Below are positions 43,649 through 53,289 of a stretch of 64,000 nucleotides of DNA, piece by piece. The translations under genes were made by a program, and so were the position numbers. The stretch comes from Paenibacillus camelliae (GTDB lineage: Bacteria; Bacillota; Bacilli; Paenibacillales; Paenibacillaceae): positions 1,054,001 to 1,118,000 of the forward strand of contig NZ_JAMBNY010000001.1 of NCBI RefSeq assembly GCF_023715345.1. The letters are read 5' to 3'. The notes beneath the pieces are model-generated. The model did not search any database. It was not told where the DNA came from and saw only the letters and a program-made list of their open reading frames with translations. Numbering within the stretch: the first letter of the stretch is position 1; each line of letters begins with the position of its first letter.

Positions 43649-46600
43649 TTACTTCTCTAGTAAAATAATCACCTGATAGAATAGCTCAAATAGCTCTTCT
43701 CTAGTAATCGCTTCTGTATAATCAATTTCTTCTAGCTGCCCTTGCAGCAAGCCCTTCTCATGTAATGCATGAATCGAATCCATCGCCCATGAATGAGCAG
43801 CAATAGCAGGGAGCTCGCCTATTTCAGTTTCCTCTGTTGATAGGCTCAGTATGCGTGCAAGCATTACATATAGCGACTCACGGCTCATCGCAGCATTAGG
43901 TGCGAAGCTGTTCTCCCCAACGCCGAGCAACCAACTCTGCTGGGTCAGCTGATCGATGTATGGTTTAGCCCAATGCGATTGTGGCACATCAGAGAATGGC
44001 TTCGGTTCACCAGCTGGTTTAACCGCAATTGACTCTCCTTGCAGCTTTAGTAGAAGAGCCGTTAGCTTACTGACCTCTGCACGTGTCGCAGCTTGGTGCA
44101 GCTGAAGCTTTGATTGTTGATTGCCTTGTACGATACCCATGGCTGTCAGCCTACGTACAGCATCACTTTGCTCCGGAGCATCCGTATAGCTACGTGTAAC
44201 AGCTGCAATGACATACGGTTGGTTAGATTGAATCACTGCCTGCAGTGAATAGTCACTTCCAATTCCTTGCTTATAGATTAACTCTTGATCATTACTTGCT
44301 TGGTACAGTGCTACACTTGCAGCTGCTTCACTAGTTTGCAGCTTATCTGTCCACAGAAGCGGAAGATTCAGCGCTTCACGACCATCCATTGTTTCAGCGA
44401 TAATTTTCCATCCCACAGCCTTCAACACAGCTACATCAGCATGGCCAGCTTGCTGCTTCTGGTCGACTGTTGCTTCTTTTTTAACTGTTATTCCTTGAAT
44501 CGTTATATCTTTGATAGACTGCTTAAGCTGTTCACGACCAATAACAAGCGTCGATTGTCCCCATTCTATAACGATATCAGCATCAGCAGCTCGATTAAGC
44601 TCATGAATCGATAGCTTTAGCTCTTCTGCAGTATCCGATAGCTTTGCCGTCAGTACGGTTTTACCATCTATCGTTGCTGCTGTTAATATAGGTGCTTCTA
44701 CCGGTACTGTGACTGGATTGCTTGGGGAAGGAGTCGGCTCTGCCCCTGAGATGCGGATAAGCTCCCAGTCATCAAAATCTCCATAATCATTATTCGCCTC
44801 ATTAACGAGCACGCCAATTTCTAGGGTACCGTCTTCAACGACGATATTAGAAACGGTTATTTTCTTCCATTTGTCCCAGCCCGTTACTTCCAATGGCGTT
44901 GTATAAAGCTTATCTCCAGCTGCTGCATACAGCACACTTGACTCAGCTATTGGATGCTCATCTACACCAATTCGAGTTTGAACAGATAGCTCATATTCAC
45001 CGTTGGGCAAATTCGTGAAGTGCTGCTTCGCACTTAACGTGTCCTGATCCCAAAAATGTATCGCATAGCTGCCAGAATATGCGGCATCTGTACTTCTTGA
45101 GCTATTAACGAACTCCCAAGCACTCATATCCTCGTGTTCTAATCCCGGATTAATCACATAGTTTTTGGGGCGTACCGTAATGTATGCTTTAATGCTGCGA
45201 TTATCGTGCAATGTCCCCGTTAATTCATATTGTCCAGGAACGGTAAAGTCATAGCTGCTTGGCGACCAAGATACGACCTCCGTCGTGCGGTAAGTATCAT
45301 TACTATATAGCGCTTTCACTGTCTTTGGCAACTCAACATACTCATCCTGACTTGTTGTCAGCTCGATGTCATCGACCGCTACAATCGTTGGTGCCACATA
45401 GTTGTCTCTTGGTGCTCTAACCGCGGTGAATACATTGAGTGATGGCAGTGCTTCACCAAAATAATTGAACAGAGCTTGATTGGCCCAGCCACTACCTCCG
45501 TCAACAGGAATTGCTTCACCCTGATAGCTTGCGGCATGACTTGTTGCCCAGCCTGTATCGGTCCCCATCTGCCATGCTGGCTCCCAATAAAAAATTCCTA
45601 TCCCTTGCTGGTCTGGGACAGCAGCAACTGCTGCGATCACATCGCGAATAGCACTTGCCTGTCCTTGTACTGTGGCTAAATATCCGGCAGCATCTGCTTG
45701 CGCTTGACCGAAGATATGACCTGTCGGACCGTTGTGAATTGGCTCCTCCAATGTGTACGCATAGGACGTTTCCACGATAGCTACCTTTCTATCATAAGCA
45801 GCTGTTAGTTCATCCATCACCGTCTGTAAATTGTCCAATGAACCGTGCCAGAATGGATAATAGGACAGTCCGATGACATCATAGTCTAGATCATCGTATA
45901 TGCCGAAAAAGCTGCTAACACGCTGTAGACCATCACCTGGATTCGCGCGGTGAATGACGATATCGATATGCTCGCCTGCTGATGCCGTCTCAAAATCACG
46001 AACGGCTTGGATGCCTTGAGCAATATATCGCTTCGCTTTTTCTGGTGAGTTACCTAACGGCCATAGCATCCCTCCGTTTGTTTCATTGCCAATTTGAATC
46101 ATATCTGGATAGGCATTCGCGTCAGCAAGAGCTTGAAGCGTTTCATACGTATACGTGTAGACTTGCTGCTCTAGCTCTTCCGCATTCAAGTCCTTCCATG
46201 CCTTAGGAGTGCTTTGTCTGCCTGGATCCGTCCAAAAATCACTATAATGCAAGTCAACAAGCAGCTTCATATCCGCAGCCTTTACTTGAGCAGCCATTCT
46301 TACTAGTGCAGCGGTGTCAACATTGCCCGCTCCGTAGGGGTTGCCATGCTCATCTGAAGGGTTTACCCAGGAACGAAGCCTAACCCAATTTACACCGCTT
46401 GCTTTTAGCTCATCAATTAAAGAACTTTCTGTTCCAGCTTCATTATAATATTTTCGATCTACTTCTAATAAAGCATCAAGCATAGATATATCAGCACCCA
46501 TAATAAAATCACTTCGCTTACCTTCGCTTAACTCATCAACAGGCTCTACCTTGATTGGTGCAGCACTGCTTTGCATTGTGCTAGAAACATAGATTGCACT

Positions 46601-47368
46601 AGTGCCGGCAGCAATCGCTTCCTCTTGCTCATATACAGTCGTATGAATAATTGCTTCTCCATCACCAACTGCTGTAACTAAGCCGTGCTCATTAACCGTA
46701 GCAATCGTTACATCACTGGATTCATAGCTCACACGTTGATCATCGCCCAGGCTCGTCGTTAGCTGCACGGTATAGCTCGGTCTAAGAATGGCGGAGTTAG
46801 GCTTTACGGCAGCCACTTCTACAGGTGCTGCTGGAGCTTCCTCCCATTCCGTCAATTGAATATTACGAACGTAGCCATAATGAGCTTCTGTGCTAATCAT
46901 CTTTACTCCGATCGTTAGCTCACCATCTTCACCAACGACTATATTACTAATAATAATCGCAGCTGGTGCTTCCCAGCCGCTCCCAGCATATGAGATTGGC
47001 GTAGAGTATGTACCTTCACTAGAACGTGCATAGAACAGTGCATCTGGCCCTGGTGAAGCATCTTCACTGAACAGCTCCATCGACAGCTGATACACCCCTG
47101 CCGAAATATCAGTCTGCACTGACTTCAATTCAAAATTTAGCGCGTTGTCGCTATAATACTCTAGCCTTGCAGGTCCAGCCTCGTTGTCACCAAAGGTTTC
47201 TGGTTGCTGACCGATTAGCTGCCAGGTCGTCTCTTTGCCGTTTACCGTTAAATACTTAGAAGTGTAGACGGTCTCATCTGCCGCATAGACCGCTGTAAGC
47301 CCTGCTTGAAACAAAGAGCAAAACATTGCGATTGCTAGAACAATACTAAACCAAGGACGTGCCCTCAT
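43649..47368 (-). CDS. ganB: SLH-anchored arabinogalactan endo-beta-1,4-galactanase (GH53) with accessory domains
   Basis: 1239 residues from the ATG at 47368, which has GGAGG 8 nt upstream; the ATG at 47392 lacks one. A signal peptide (AGLTAVYAA) is followed by a galactan-binding-type beta-sandwich (about 33-178), a Big2-like Ig domain (about 185-265) and the GH53 barrel (about 288-640) with acid/base E429 (IQIGNETNGG) and nucleophile E533 (VAIVETSYAY). Then come a Big4-like domain (about 660-735), a second sandwich domain similar to the first (about 736-875), a spacer and C-terminal SLH repeats (about 1060-1239, e.g. FSDVPQSHWAKPYIDQL). It should sit on the cell surface and cut beta-1,4-galactan for the adjacent importer. 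Confidence 0.93.
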   Translation of the reverse strand: MRARPWFSIVLAIAMFCSLFQAGLTAVYAADETVYTSKYLTVNGKETTWQLIGQQPETFGDNEAGPARLEYYSDNALNFELKSVQTDISAGVYQLSMELFSEDASPGPDALFYARSSEGTYSTPISYAGSGWEAPAAIIISNIVVGEDGELTIGVKMISTEAHYGYVRNIQLTEWEEAPAAPVEVAAVKPNSAILRPSYTVQLTTSLGDDQRVSYESSDVTIATVNEHGLVTAVGDGEAIIHTTVYEQEEAIAAGTSAIYVSSTMQSSAAPIKVEPVDELSEGKRSDFIMGADISMLDALLEVDRKYYNEAGTESSLIDELKASGVNWVRLRSWVNPSDEHGNPYGAGNVDTAALVRMAAQVKAADMKLLVDLHYSDFWTDPGRQSTPKAWKDLNAEELEQQVYTYTYETLQALADANAYPDMIQIGNETNGGMLWPLGNSPEKAKRYIAQGIQAVRDFETASAGEHIDIVIHRANPGDGLQRVSSFFGIYDDLDYDVIGLSYYPFWHGSLDNLQTVMDELTAAYDRKVAIVETSYAYTLEEPIHNGPTGHIFGQAQADAAGYLATVQGQASAIRDVIAAVAAVPDQQGIGIFYWEPAWQMGTDTGWATSHAASYQGEAIPVDGGSGWANQALFNYFGEALPSLNVFTAVRAPRDNYVAPTIVAVDDIELTTSQDEYVELPKTVKALYSNDTYRTTEVVSWSPSSYDFTVPGQYELTGTLHDNRSIKAYITVRPKNYVINPGLEHEDMSAWEFVNSSRSTDAAYSGSYAIHFWDQDTLSAKQHFTNLPNGEYELSVQTRIGVDEHPIAESSVLYAAAGDKLYTTPLEVTGWDKWKKITVSNIVVEDGTLEIGVLVNEANNDYGDFDDWELIRISGAEPTPSPSNPVTVPVEAPILTAATIDGKTVLTAKLSDTAEELKLSIHELNRAADADIVIEWGQSTLVIGREQLKQSIKDITIQGITVKKEATVDQKQQAGHADVAVLKAVGWKIIAETMDGREALNLPLLWTDKLQTSEAAASVALYQASNDQELIYKQGIGSDYSLQAVIQSNQPYVIAAVTRSYTDAPEQSDAVRRLTAMGIVQGNQQSKLQLHQAATRAEVSKLTALLLKLQGESIAVKPAGEPKPFSDVPQSHWAKPYIDQLTQQSWLLGVGENSFAPNAAMSRESLYVMLARILSLSTEETEIGELPAIAAHSWAMDSIHALHEKGLLQGQLEEIDYTEAITREELFELFYQVIILLEK

Positions 47369-47453
47369 AAACCATTCCTCCATTACATTCATTGTTTATA
47401 CTTTTCATCACGCTACTAGACTTGTGCCCAAATAAACTACCTAATTTTCTTTT

Positions 47454-47561
47454 CTAATCTACCTACTCTAGCTAATCTGCCTAGACTTACTAATATGTCT
47501 AGACTTACTAATCCGCCTAGTCAAACTAAGCTGCCCAATCTAACTAATCTGCCCGGCCTAG
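47454..47561. repeat. Six 18-bp tandem repeats between permease and galactanase genes
   Basis: Six direct units of about CTAATCTGCCTAGACTTA start at 47454, 47472, 47490, 47508, 47526 and 47544, with a few differences between units. They occupy the 205-nt intercistronic gap between the permease stop and the galactanase start. There are no spacers and no open frame with a ribosome site, so this is a minisatellite-like leader. Confidence 0.85.
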
Positions 47562-47573
47562 TAACTCTCAGCG

Positions 47574-48452
47574 CTATTCCTTAACCGAACCGAGCACTAG
47601 TCCTTTTACAAAATATTTTTGTAGAAACGGATAAATAATCATTACTGGTAAAGCACCTAGAAAGATTTGCGACGCGCGTACGGTTGTTTGAGATAATAGC
47701 TCCATTTCCTTCGGATTAAAGCTCATCGAGCTCATATCGCGCTGTACGATTACGGTTTGCAAGAAGGTGGCTAGTGGATAGTCGGTTTTATCATTAAGAT
47801 ATAGCAGTCCATCAAACCATGAATTCCAATGGAATACAATGCTGAACAGCCCTAAAGTAGCAAGTGCGGGTAGTGATACCGGTAAATAAATACTAAACAT
47901 CGTTCTGAAATGTCCCGCACCATCAATAAGTGCCGCTTCCTCCAACTCCTTCGGTACTCCTCGGAAGAAGTTAAGCAGAAGAATCGTTAGCCATACATTG
48001 ACCGCACCGGGTAGAACAAGCACCCAGAAGGAATTGACTAGCTGCAGCTTTTGAATAACGACATAGAACGGAACAAGTCCACCGTTAAAGATCATCGTGA
48101 ATACGAATATCCATGCGTAAACATTTCTACCACGGAACGCTCGAGATTCCTTCGATAATGGATAGGCTGCTAGACAGGCTAGTGTGAGTGTAATAAGCGT
48201 GCCGATAACTGTTCGTTTAACAGCTACCCAGATCGAGCCAAGAAACACTGGGTTATTTAATGTTTTTTCATAAGCAATCGTTGTAAAATTTACTGGCCAT
48301 AGACTGACCAAATTGCCATCCGCAGCAGCCTTAGCACTAAAGGATACAGCCAGCACATGCCAGACAGGCAATACACAGCAAATAGCGACTAACAGCAGAA
48401 TAATGGTATTGCACACATTGAACACACGATAAGGTAATGTTTTATGATACAT
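47574..48452 (-). CDS. CUT1 sugar ABC transporter permease (LplC/YtcP-like)
   Basis: 292 residues with six predicted membrane segments. The EAA loop is LEEAALIDGAGHFRTMFSIYLPVSLPALAT, and the C-terminus LQKYFVKGLVLGSVKE is typical of the LplC subunit. It follows its partner by 21 nt. In this operon it should help import galacto-oligosaccharides produced by the downstream GH53 enzyme. The ATPase is not encoded nearby. Confidence 0.93.
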   Translation of the reverse strand: MYHKTLPYRVFNVCNTIILLLVAICCVLPVWHVLAVSFSAKAAADGNLVSLWPVNFTTIAYEKTLNNPVFLGSIWVAVKRTVIGTLITLTLACLAAYPLSKESRAFRGRNVYAWIFVFTMIFNGGLVPFYVVIQKLQLVNSFWVLVLPGAVNVWLTILLLNFFRGVPKELEEAALIDGAGHFRTMFSIYLPVSLPALATLGLFSIVFHWNSWFDGLLYLNDKTDYPLATFLQTVIVQRDMSSMSFNPKEMELLSQTTVRASQIFLGALPVMIIYPFLQKYFVKGLVLGSVKE

Positions 48453-48473
48453 TTCCGCTCCACCTCTCTTTAG

Positions 48474-49367
48474 CTAAAAAATTCGGTAATTGGCCAGCTT
48501 GTAAGCTAGACGGTACGAGATTACGATGAGCACCATAGACACAACGGATTTGAATAAACCGACCGCTGTTGCAATACCAAACTTTCCTTCCAAAATAGCT
48601 GTTCGATAGACGAAGGTATCAATAATATCGCCTTTCTCGTATACAAGCGCGTTATAAAGGTTGAAAATTTGATCAAAGCCCGCATTGAGGACGTTGCCAA
48701 GCGATAGTGTACCAACGACAACAGCCATTGGCAGCAGTGCCGGAATTGTAATGTAGATGGTTTGCTTCCAGCGTGATGCTCCGTCAACCTCAGCAGCCTC
48801 ATATAATGAAGGATTAATATTCGCTAGAGCAGCAATGAACACAATCGTTCCGTAACCAAACTCCTTCCACACCTCAGAGACGACCACCGTAAATCGGAAC
48901 CAGTTACCGTTCGATAAAAACGGTACAGGATCTATGCCAAGCATGGACATTAAGAAGCGATTAACGAGCCCTCCATCTGTCGATAAAATATCAACGAGAA
49001 TACCGCCCAGAATGACCCATGATAAAAAGTGAGGCAAATAAACGAGCGTTTGAATGGTGCGGCTTAAATACGCCTTACGAATTTCATTCAGCAATAGTGC
49101 AAATATAAAAGGTACGAGCAGGTTAAACACAATTTTTAGACCTGCAATAATGAAGGTGTTCCATATGACCTGTACACTATCCTGACGTTCAAACAGTAGC
49201 TTGAAATTATCCCAGCCAACCCAAGGGGAGCCTGTAATACCAAGCCAAGGCTTAAAGTCCTGAAACGAAATGACGATCCCTAGCATAGGCACATAGTTAA
49301 ACACGATGAGAAACAGCAGCGATGGCAAAATCATAAGATGAAAGGGCCAATCCTTTATTCGCTTCAT
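48474..49367 (-). CDS. CUT1 sugar ABC transporter permease (LplB/YteP-like)
   Basis: 297 residues with six predicted membrane segments. LplB-type N-terminus FNYVPMLGIVISFQDFKPWLG and EAA loop LYEAAEVDGASRWKQTIYITIPALLPMAVV. The AGGAGG site precedes the ATG. It is separated from the binding-protein gene by a hairpin with a short U tract, so transporter subunits are probably made in smaller amounts than the binding protein. Confidence 0.93.
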   Translation of the reverse strand: MKRIKDWPFHLMILPSLLFLIVFNYVPMLGIVISFQDFKPWLGITGSPWVGWDNFKLLFERQDSVQVIWNTFIIAGLKIVFNLLVPFIFALLLNEIRKAYLSRTIQTLVYLPHFLSWVILGGILVDILSTDGGLVNRFLMSMLGIDPVPFLSNGNWFRFTVVVSEVWKEFGYGTIVFIAALANINPSLYEAAEVDGASRWKQTIYITIPALLPMAVVVGTLSLGNVLNAGFDQIFNLYNALVYEKGDIIDTFVYRTAILEGKFGIATAVGLFKSVVSMVLIVISYRLAYKLANYRIF

Positions 49368-49525
49368 AACAACGCCTCCTTAAACATTTCATGTACTGCT
49401 TCGATATACTACTTTGCTTAACATCCCTAATAAGAAAATTATAGCTAGAGGTGCTGACCATTCGACAGCCCACAAAACCAATATTCATGGCACGATTACA
49501 ACATCTTTGAAAAGCAAGAATGTCT

Positions 49526-49573
49526 GAAAAATAAAGCTCGTTCAGCAGCTAGTAACCAGCACTGAACGAGCTT
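49526..49573 (-). terminator. Attenuator-like terminator between binding protein and permease genes
   Basis: AAGCTCGTTCAG / CTGAACGAGCTT is a 12-bp perfect stem; TTTATTTTTC follows on the minus strand. Its position within the transporter operon suggests partial termination that favours binding-protein expression. Confidence 0.75.
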
Positions 49574-49606
49574 GTAAATGATCCTCACTTGTAGGGTGTG
49601 AAGCTA

Positions 49607-51310
49607 CTACTTCACGCCGTTATACCACTCATTAACTTCGGCTGTTATCTGATCTCCGCCATCAGCTTTCCATTGCTTGACAAAATCATCAAACGCACTA
49701 ATGTCCTTATTACCGTAAATGATTTCGTTAAATGCTGTCAGCTCAAGCTTTTTCAAATAATCAAGCTTGCTGTTCATCGACTCAGTTGGAGGGCCTGTGA
49801 ACATATCCTTATACGAAATATCTTCTTGCTGCAATAGAACAACCGCAGCAGCAGGTGTCTCCTCGCCATAAGAGGACTTCACTTCTTTTTCTAGACGCGT
49901 GACAGGCTCCTTGCCATCAGCCAAATTCATAAGCGCCTTCATCTGTGCATCAGGAATACGTGCACCATCGCGTACAAGCAGGTAACGAACCGCATTCACA
50001 TAGCCACCAGGGATATCGTCCCAACGTAATAGTGAACCATCATCTGCTATATCGTAGTCATAGTTTTTGAACAAACCGTTTTCAAATACGCCGCCTTCCT
50101 TAGGGTCAGCATAATTGTCGAACAAATAGTTTTGATACGTAAAGAACGCTTCTGGGTGCTCCATCTTCGTACTAATTAAAGTCACACCATTCGTATAGTG
50201 TGTTCCATGGCGCATTGCCGTTCCATCTTCACCAGTAGGAATTGGGTATGGCTTCCACACTGCATCTGGATCATTAACTGCGGTATCTGATAGCGGCCAG
50301 CCACTCATCCAATAAGGGCCTGCGATAATGCCTGCTGTACCAGCAACGGCTGGAACTGCTGTTTGGTTTTCATCCCATAGTGCAATCTCTTGTGGAATGT
50401 AGCCCTTGCTATGCCAGTCATGCAGCAGCGCTAAGCCGTCCTTCATGCCTGGATGAATGGAGCCATACTCCAGCGTTCCGTCCGCAGCGACATTCCATTG
50501 CTCAGGCAATGTTCCGAATGCGCCAAAGATCCAGGACGGGTCACCCATCCAAGTGTTAAGCTTCATCTTCGTTCCCATACTTAATGGAGTAACCTCGCTT
50601 GGCGATAGACCAGACGGGTTATTATTCTTGAACTGCTCTAGTACATGCTCTAGCTCAGCAATTGTTTTTGGTGCTTCAAGCTTTAATGCATCTAACCAAT
50701 CCTGACGAATCCATAGTAGATAGTCATGGTTGTAAGCATAATCTAGTACGGGTATTCCCATACGTTCACCGTTACGTGTATATGGGTTCCATACATTGTC
50801 ATCGAGTGCCATCGCTTGCTTCCAAGTGTCGTTTGCATATTCATCAAAAAGGGAGCCTACCTCACGGAACAGACCAGAATCGATCAGTTCGTGCGCTAGC
50901 TGTGCATCTCCAATCGTTACAACATCTGGAATGTCGTTGCCTGAGTTAAGAGAAAGACGCATTTTCGTTTGAAATGCATTGTTGGAATCGGTTACAGACC
51001 ATAGCGATTTAATCTCGATCCCTAATGTATCTAGGGCCCACTTTGTCGCTACGTTATTTTCGATCGTCTCATTGTTTTTGAACTTAAGCTCTGGGTCAAT
51101 GCCCCAAACTGTAGAAATCGTAACAGGCGGATCATACTTATCCTTATAAGCAGATTCATTGCTCTCGTTACCTGTTTGATTCCCTTCCTGTGTTGCTTCA
51201 GGTGTTTTTGTGCTATTCGTAGTTGTATTGCCGCCATTATTACTGCCGCTGCATGCTGCTATCGTCGTCGCCAGCATAATGAGGACCAATAATAGTAATG
51301 ATTTTTTCAT
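49607..51310 (-). CDS. Sugar-binding lipoprotein of the galactanase-linked CUT1 transporter
   Basis: 567 residues. The signal MKKSLLLLVLIMLATTIAAC ends in a lipobox IAAC and is followed by a Ser/Gly/Asn/Thr linker. The binding domain has DIPDVVTIGDAQLAHELIDSG, WIRQDWLDALKLEAPKTIAEL and VWKPYPIPTGEDGTAMRHG. GGGGG lies before the ATG. It is the first gene of the binding protein - permease - permease - GH53 operon, so its ligand is probably a beta-1,4-galacto-oligosaccharide. This is inferred from context. Confidence 0.9.
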   Translation of the reverse strand: MKKSLLLLVLIMLATTIAACSGSNNGGNTTTNSTKTPEATQEGNQTGNESNESAYKDKYDPPVTISTVWGIDPELKFKNNETIENNVATKWALDTLGIEIKSLWSVTDSNNAFQTKMRLSLNSGNDIPDVVTIGDAQLAHELIDSGLFREVGSLFDEYANDTWKQAMALDDNVWNPYTRNGERMGIPVLDYAYNHDYLLWIRQDWLDALKLEAPKTIAELEHVLEQFKNNNPSGLSPSEVTPLSMGTKMKLNTWMGDPSWIFGAFGTLPEQWNVAADGTLEYGSIHPGMKDGLALLHDWHSKGYIPQEIALWDENQTAVPAVAGTAGIIAGPYWMSGWPLSDTAVNDPDAVWKPYPIPTGEDGTAMRHGTHYTNGVTLISTKMEHPEAFFTYQNYLFDNYADPKEGGVFENGLFKNYDYDIADDGSLLRWDDIPGGYVNAVRYLLVRDGARIPDAQMKALMNLADGKEPVTRLEKEVKSSYGEETPAAAVVLLQQEDISYKDMFTGPPTESMNSKLDYLKKLELTAFNEIIYGNKDISAFDDFVKQWKADGGDQITAEVNEWYNGVK

Positions 51311-51345
51311 CTTTGTACCCCCTTACGAATAATTGCTACACTTTA

Positions 51346-51410
51346 ATTATAGATTGGGGTCACAGGTCAGCCTATGTTACTCTCTCAACATTTCTGCACC
51401 TTTATCAACC
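51346..51410 (-). promoter_or_regulatory. Promoter of the galactan transporter operon with direct repeats
   Basis: A perfect -10 TATAAT (51346-51351) has no recognisable -35. Immediately upstream, GGTTGATAAAG (51400-51410) and TGTTGAGAGAG (51380-51390) are imperfect direct repeats on the minus strand spaced 20 bp. Two such repeats next to a poor -35 is the usual arrangement for AraC-type activators, here presumably the upstream response regulator. Confidence 0.5.
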
Positions 51411-51421
51411 TTTAATGCCGA

Positions 51422-51675
51422 ATTCAAGATACGACGCCGATTAAGCTACTTATGAGCTACATCGTGATCAAGCCTGTACTTATTGAGCTACATCTTTAAA
51501 TAAAGGCTAAAAAAGTTCGGCTTTCAGCACCAAGAAGATTACACGCTAGTAGAAAACGCGGAGCGCAGCTTACGCTTTTAGTACGTGAGCACCAAAGTTT
51601 TCGCTAGCGTGCAATATTCGACGCCGAATAAGCTACATCGAGCTACATCGTGATCAAAGTTGGACTTTTTTAGCC
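51422..51675 (-). repeat. Structured intergenic element, copy C, with a partial relic
   Basis: The full copy (51505-51675, 171 bp) has end arms GGCTAAAAAAG / CTTTTTTAGCC, middle stem ATTACACGCTAG / CTAGCGTGCAAT (one mismatch), inner stem GAAAAC / GTTTTC and the central block GGAGCGCAGC ... AGTACGTGAGCAC. A degraded right half (51422-51484, ACGACGCCGATTAAGCTAC and ACATCGTGATCAA) precedes it. The element begins 6 nt after the response regulator stop and occupies most of the 371-nt gap. Confidence 0.85.
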
Positions 51676-51681
51676 TCCTCT

Positions 51682-53289
51682 CTATTGGTCGCGGTATTCG
51701 TTGGGTGTGCAGCCATAATACCTCCTGAAAACCTTACTAAAATACTGTGGGTTCTGGTATCCTAGCTCAGTCGTAATTTCGTAAATTTTCTTGTTCGTAT
51801 GCTTCAGCATATAAACTGCCTTTTCCATTCGAATACGGATAATATAATCGCCAAGGCTTTCGCCGGTCTCTTGCTTATATAGCTTCGATAAATAAACCGG
51901 ATGTAAATATACGCGATCTGCTATCGTTTTTACTGAAGTATCTACACCGAGCTCCTTACTTACAAGCTCTTGCACCTGCTTAATAATATGCTTTTTATGG
52001 TACGAATCACTTTCGTCATATTGGATGGAAAGCAGATCAAGCATCTCATTAGACCATGCACGCAAATGAGTGGCGGTTAGCATAATTGATCGGTCAAGCA
52101 GCAGATTGACACCTTGTGGATCGATGCTATGCAGATCAACCCCCATTTTGCTAGCAACATAGATCAATCCGTTGGATATCGCAATAAATGCTTCATACAG
52201 TTTTTCACGAGTATGCTGCTCGCTGCTGATAAAAAATGCATCGAGCTTATCTTTAGCCGCTTGCCACTGGCCACTCTCTAGCAAATTAATAAAGGTCGGT
52301 GGTTTATGCAGCTCCTCTAACGCACTGTGGCTTGACAGCTGCATCAAACTAAGTTCATCCATCATGACAAGCTTCGGCTCATCCAGTCTTATGCGATAAA
52401 GTGTCGTTAACGCTTCCCGATAATGCTTGCTTAACTGTTCCGGGAAGCTAAACCAATCCGAAGCCACAATTGAAATTTCTCCATCTAGATAGCTCATAAC
52501 CTTCTGCTGTAAAGATTCGCATAGCCGCTTCATCATTTCCTTACTGGAATAGCTGCTCGCTACCCCCTCCCTCAAAGCAAGGAGGATAACGACATGATCC
52601 TGTGACGAGCTGCTATGCCAAACAAGATAGGGATCACGGAAGGTCTCCTCCGCAATATTCCCAATCGCATATTCTATTAATTCGATCGACGGTCGGTCCA
52701 TTTCCATAAAACGCCCTGCCAGCTGTACCGTTAGTAAGGTGCATGCCTGGTCAACCCTGAATCCGAGCTCATATTGCTGAAGCAGACGATTCAGTAATGC
52801 ATCTGGCCGTCTTCTTCCGAGCAGCAGCTCCTGCATTAGCTGACTACGAAGCACCGCTTGCTCAGATTTTCTCGCATATTGTTGACTTTGCTCCTCTTCC
52901 ATCCGCTTTCTTTCCTCCGTAAGCACCTTCACCTGCGAGGAGATGCAGCGAATGAACGCATCATCATCTACTGGCTTAAGCAAGTAATCACCCGCTCGAA
53001 GCTTGATTGCTCTCTGTGCATATTCGAAGTCCGAGTAACCGGTAAGCAATACCGTCTTGAGTCTTGGCCACCTGTCCTTCGCCTGCTCAATAAGCTCAAG
53101 ACCAGTCTGCTCTGGCATCCGAATATCAGTAACAAGTATGTCGATATGCCGCATCATCAGCACTTCAAGTGCCTCAGCCGCAGATGCAGCCTGATATACA
53201 CCATGTACACCGATCTCCTGCCATGGAATCGTCAAGGCAAGACTTTCTGTTACATACGTTTCATCATCAACCAGCAAGATGTCCACCAT
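51682..53289 (-). CDS. YesN-type response regulator with AraC DNA-binding domain
   Basis: 535 residues from the ATG at 53289, which has GGGGG 9 nt upstream; the longer frame to 53334 has no ribosome site. Receiver domain with ILLVDDETYVTES and phosphoacceptor D55 (ILVTDIRMPEQTG). The C-terminal AraC domain reads ELGVDTSVKTIADRVYLHPV and ITTELGYQNPQYFSKVFRR. It overlaps the kinase gene by 23 nt. It should activate the following binding protein/permease/galactanase operon, whose promoter has paired direct repeats. Confidence 0.92.
   Translation of the reverse strand: MVDILLVDDETYVTESLALTIPWQEIGVHGVYQAASAAEALEVLMMRHIDILVTDIRMPEQTGLELIEQAKDRWPRLKTVLLTGYSDFEYAQRAIKLRAGDYLLKPVDDDAFIRCISSQVKVLTEERKRMEEEQSQQYARKSEQAVLRSQLMQELLLGRRRPDALLNRLLQQYELGFRVDQACTLLTVQLAGRFMEMDRPSIELIEYAIGNIAEETFRDPYLVWHSSSSQDHVVILLALREGVASSYSSKEMMKRLCESLQQKVMSYLDGEISIVASDWFSFPEQLSKHYREALTTLYRIRLDEPKLVMMDELSLMQLSSHSALEELHKPPTFINLLESGQWQAAKDKLDAFFISSEQHTREKLYEAFIAISNGLIYVASKMGVDLHSIDPQGVNLLLDRSIMLTATHLRAWSNEMLDLLSIQYDESDSYHKKHIIKQVQELVSKELGVDTSVKTIADRVYLHPVYLSKLYKQETGESLGDYIIRIRMEKAVYMLKHTNKKIYEITTELGYQNPQYFSKVFRRYYGCTPNEYRDQ

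Noticed and set aside
47454-47561. CRISPR-like array
   Set aside because: Units of 18 bp are directly adjacent with no unique spacers and no cas genes nearby; it is a tandem repeat.
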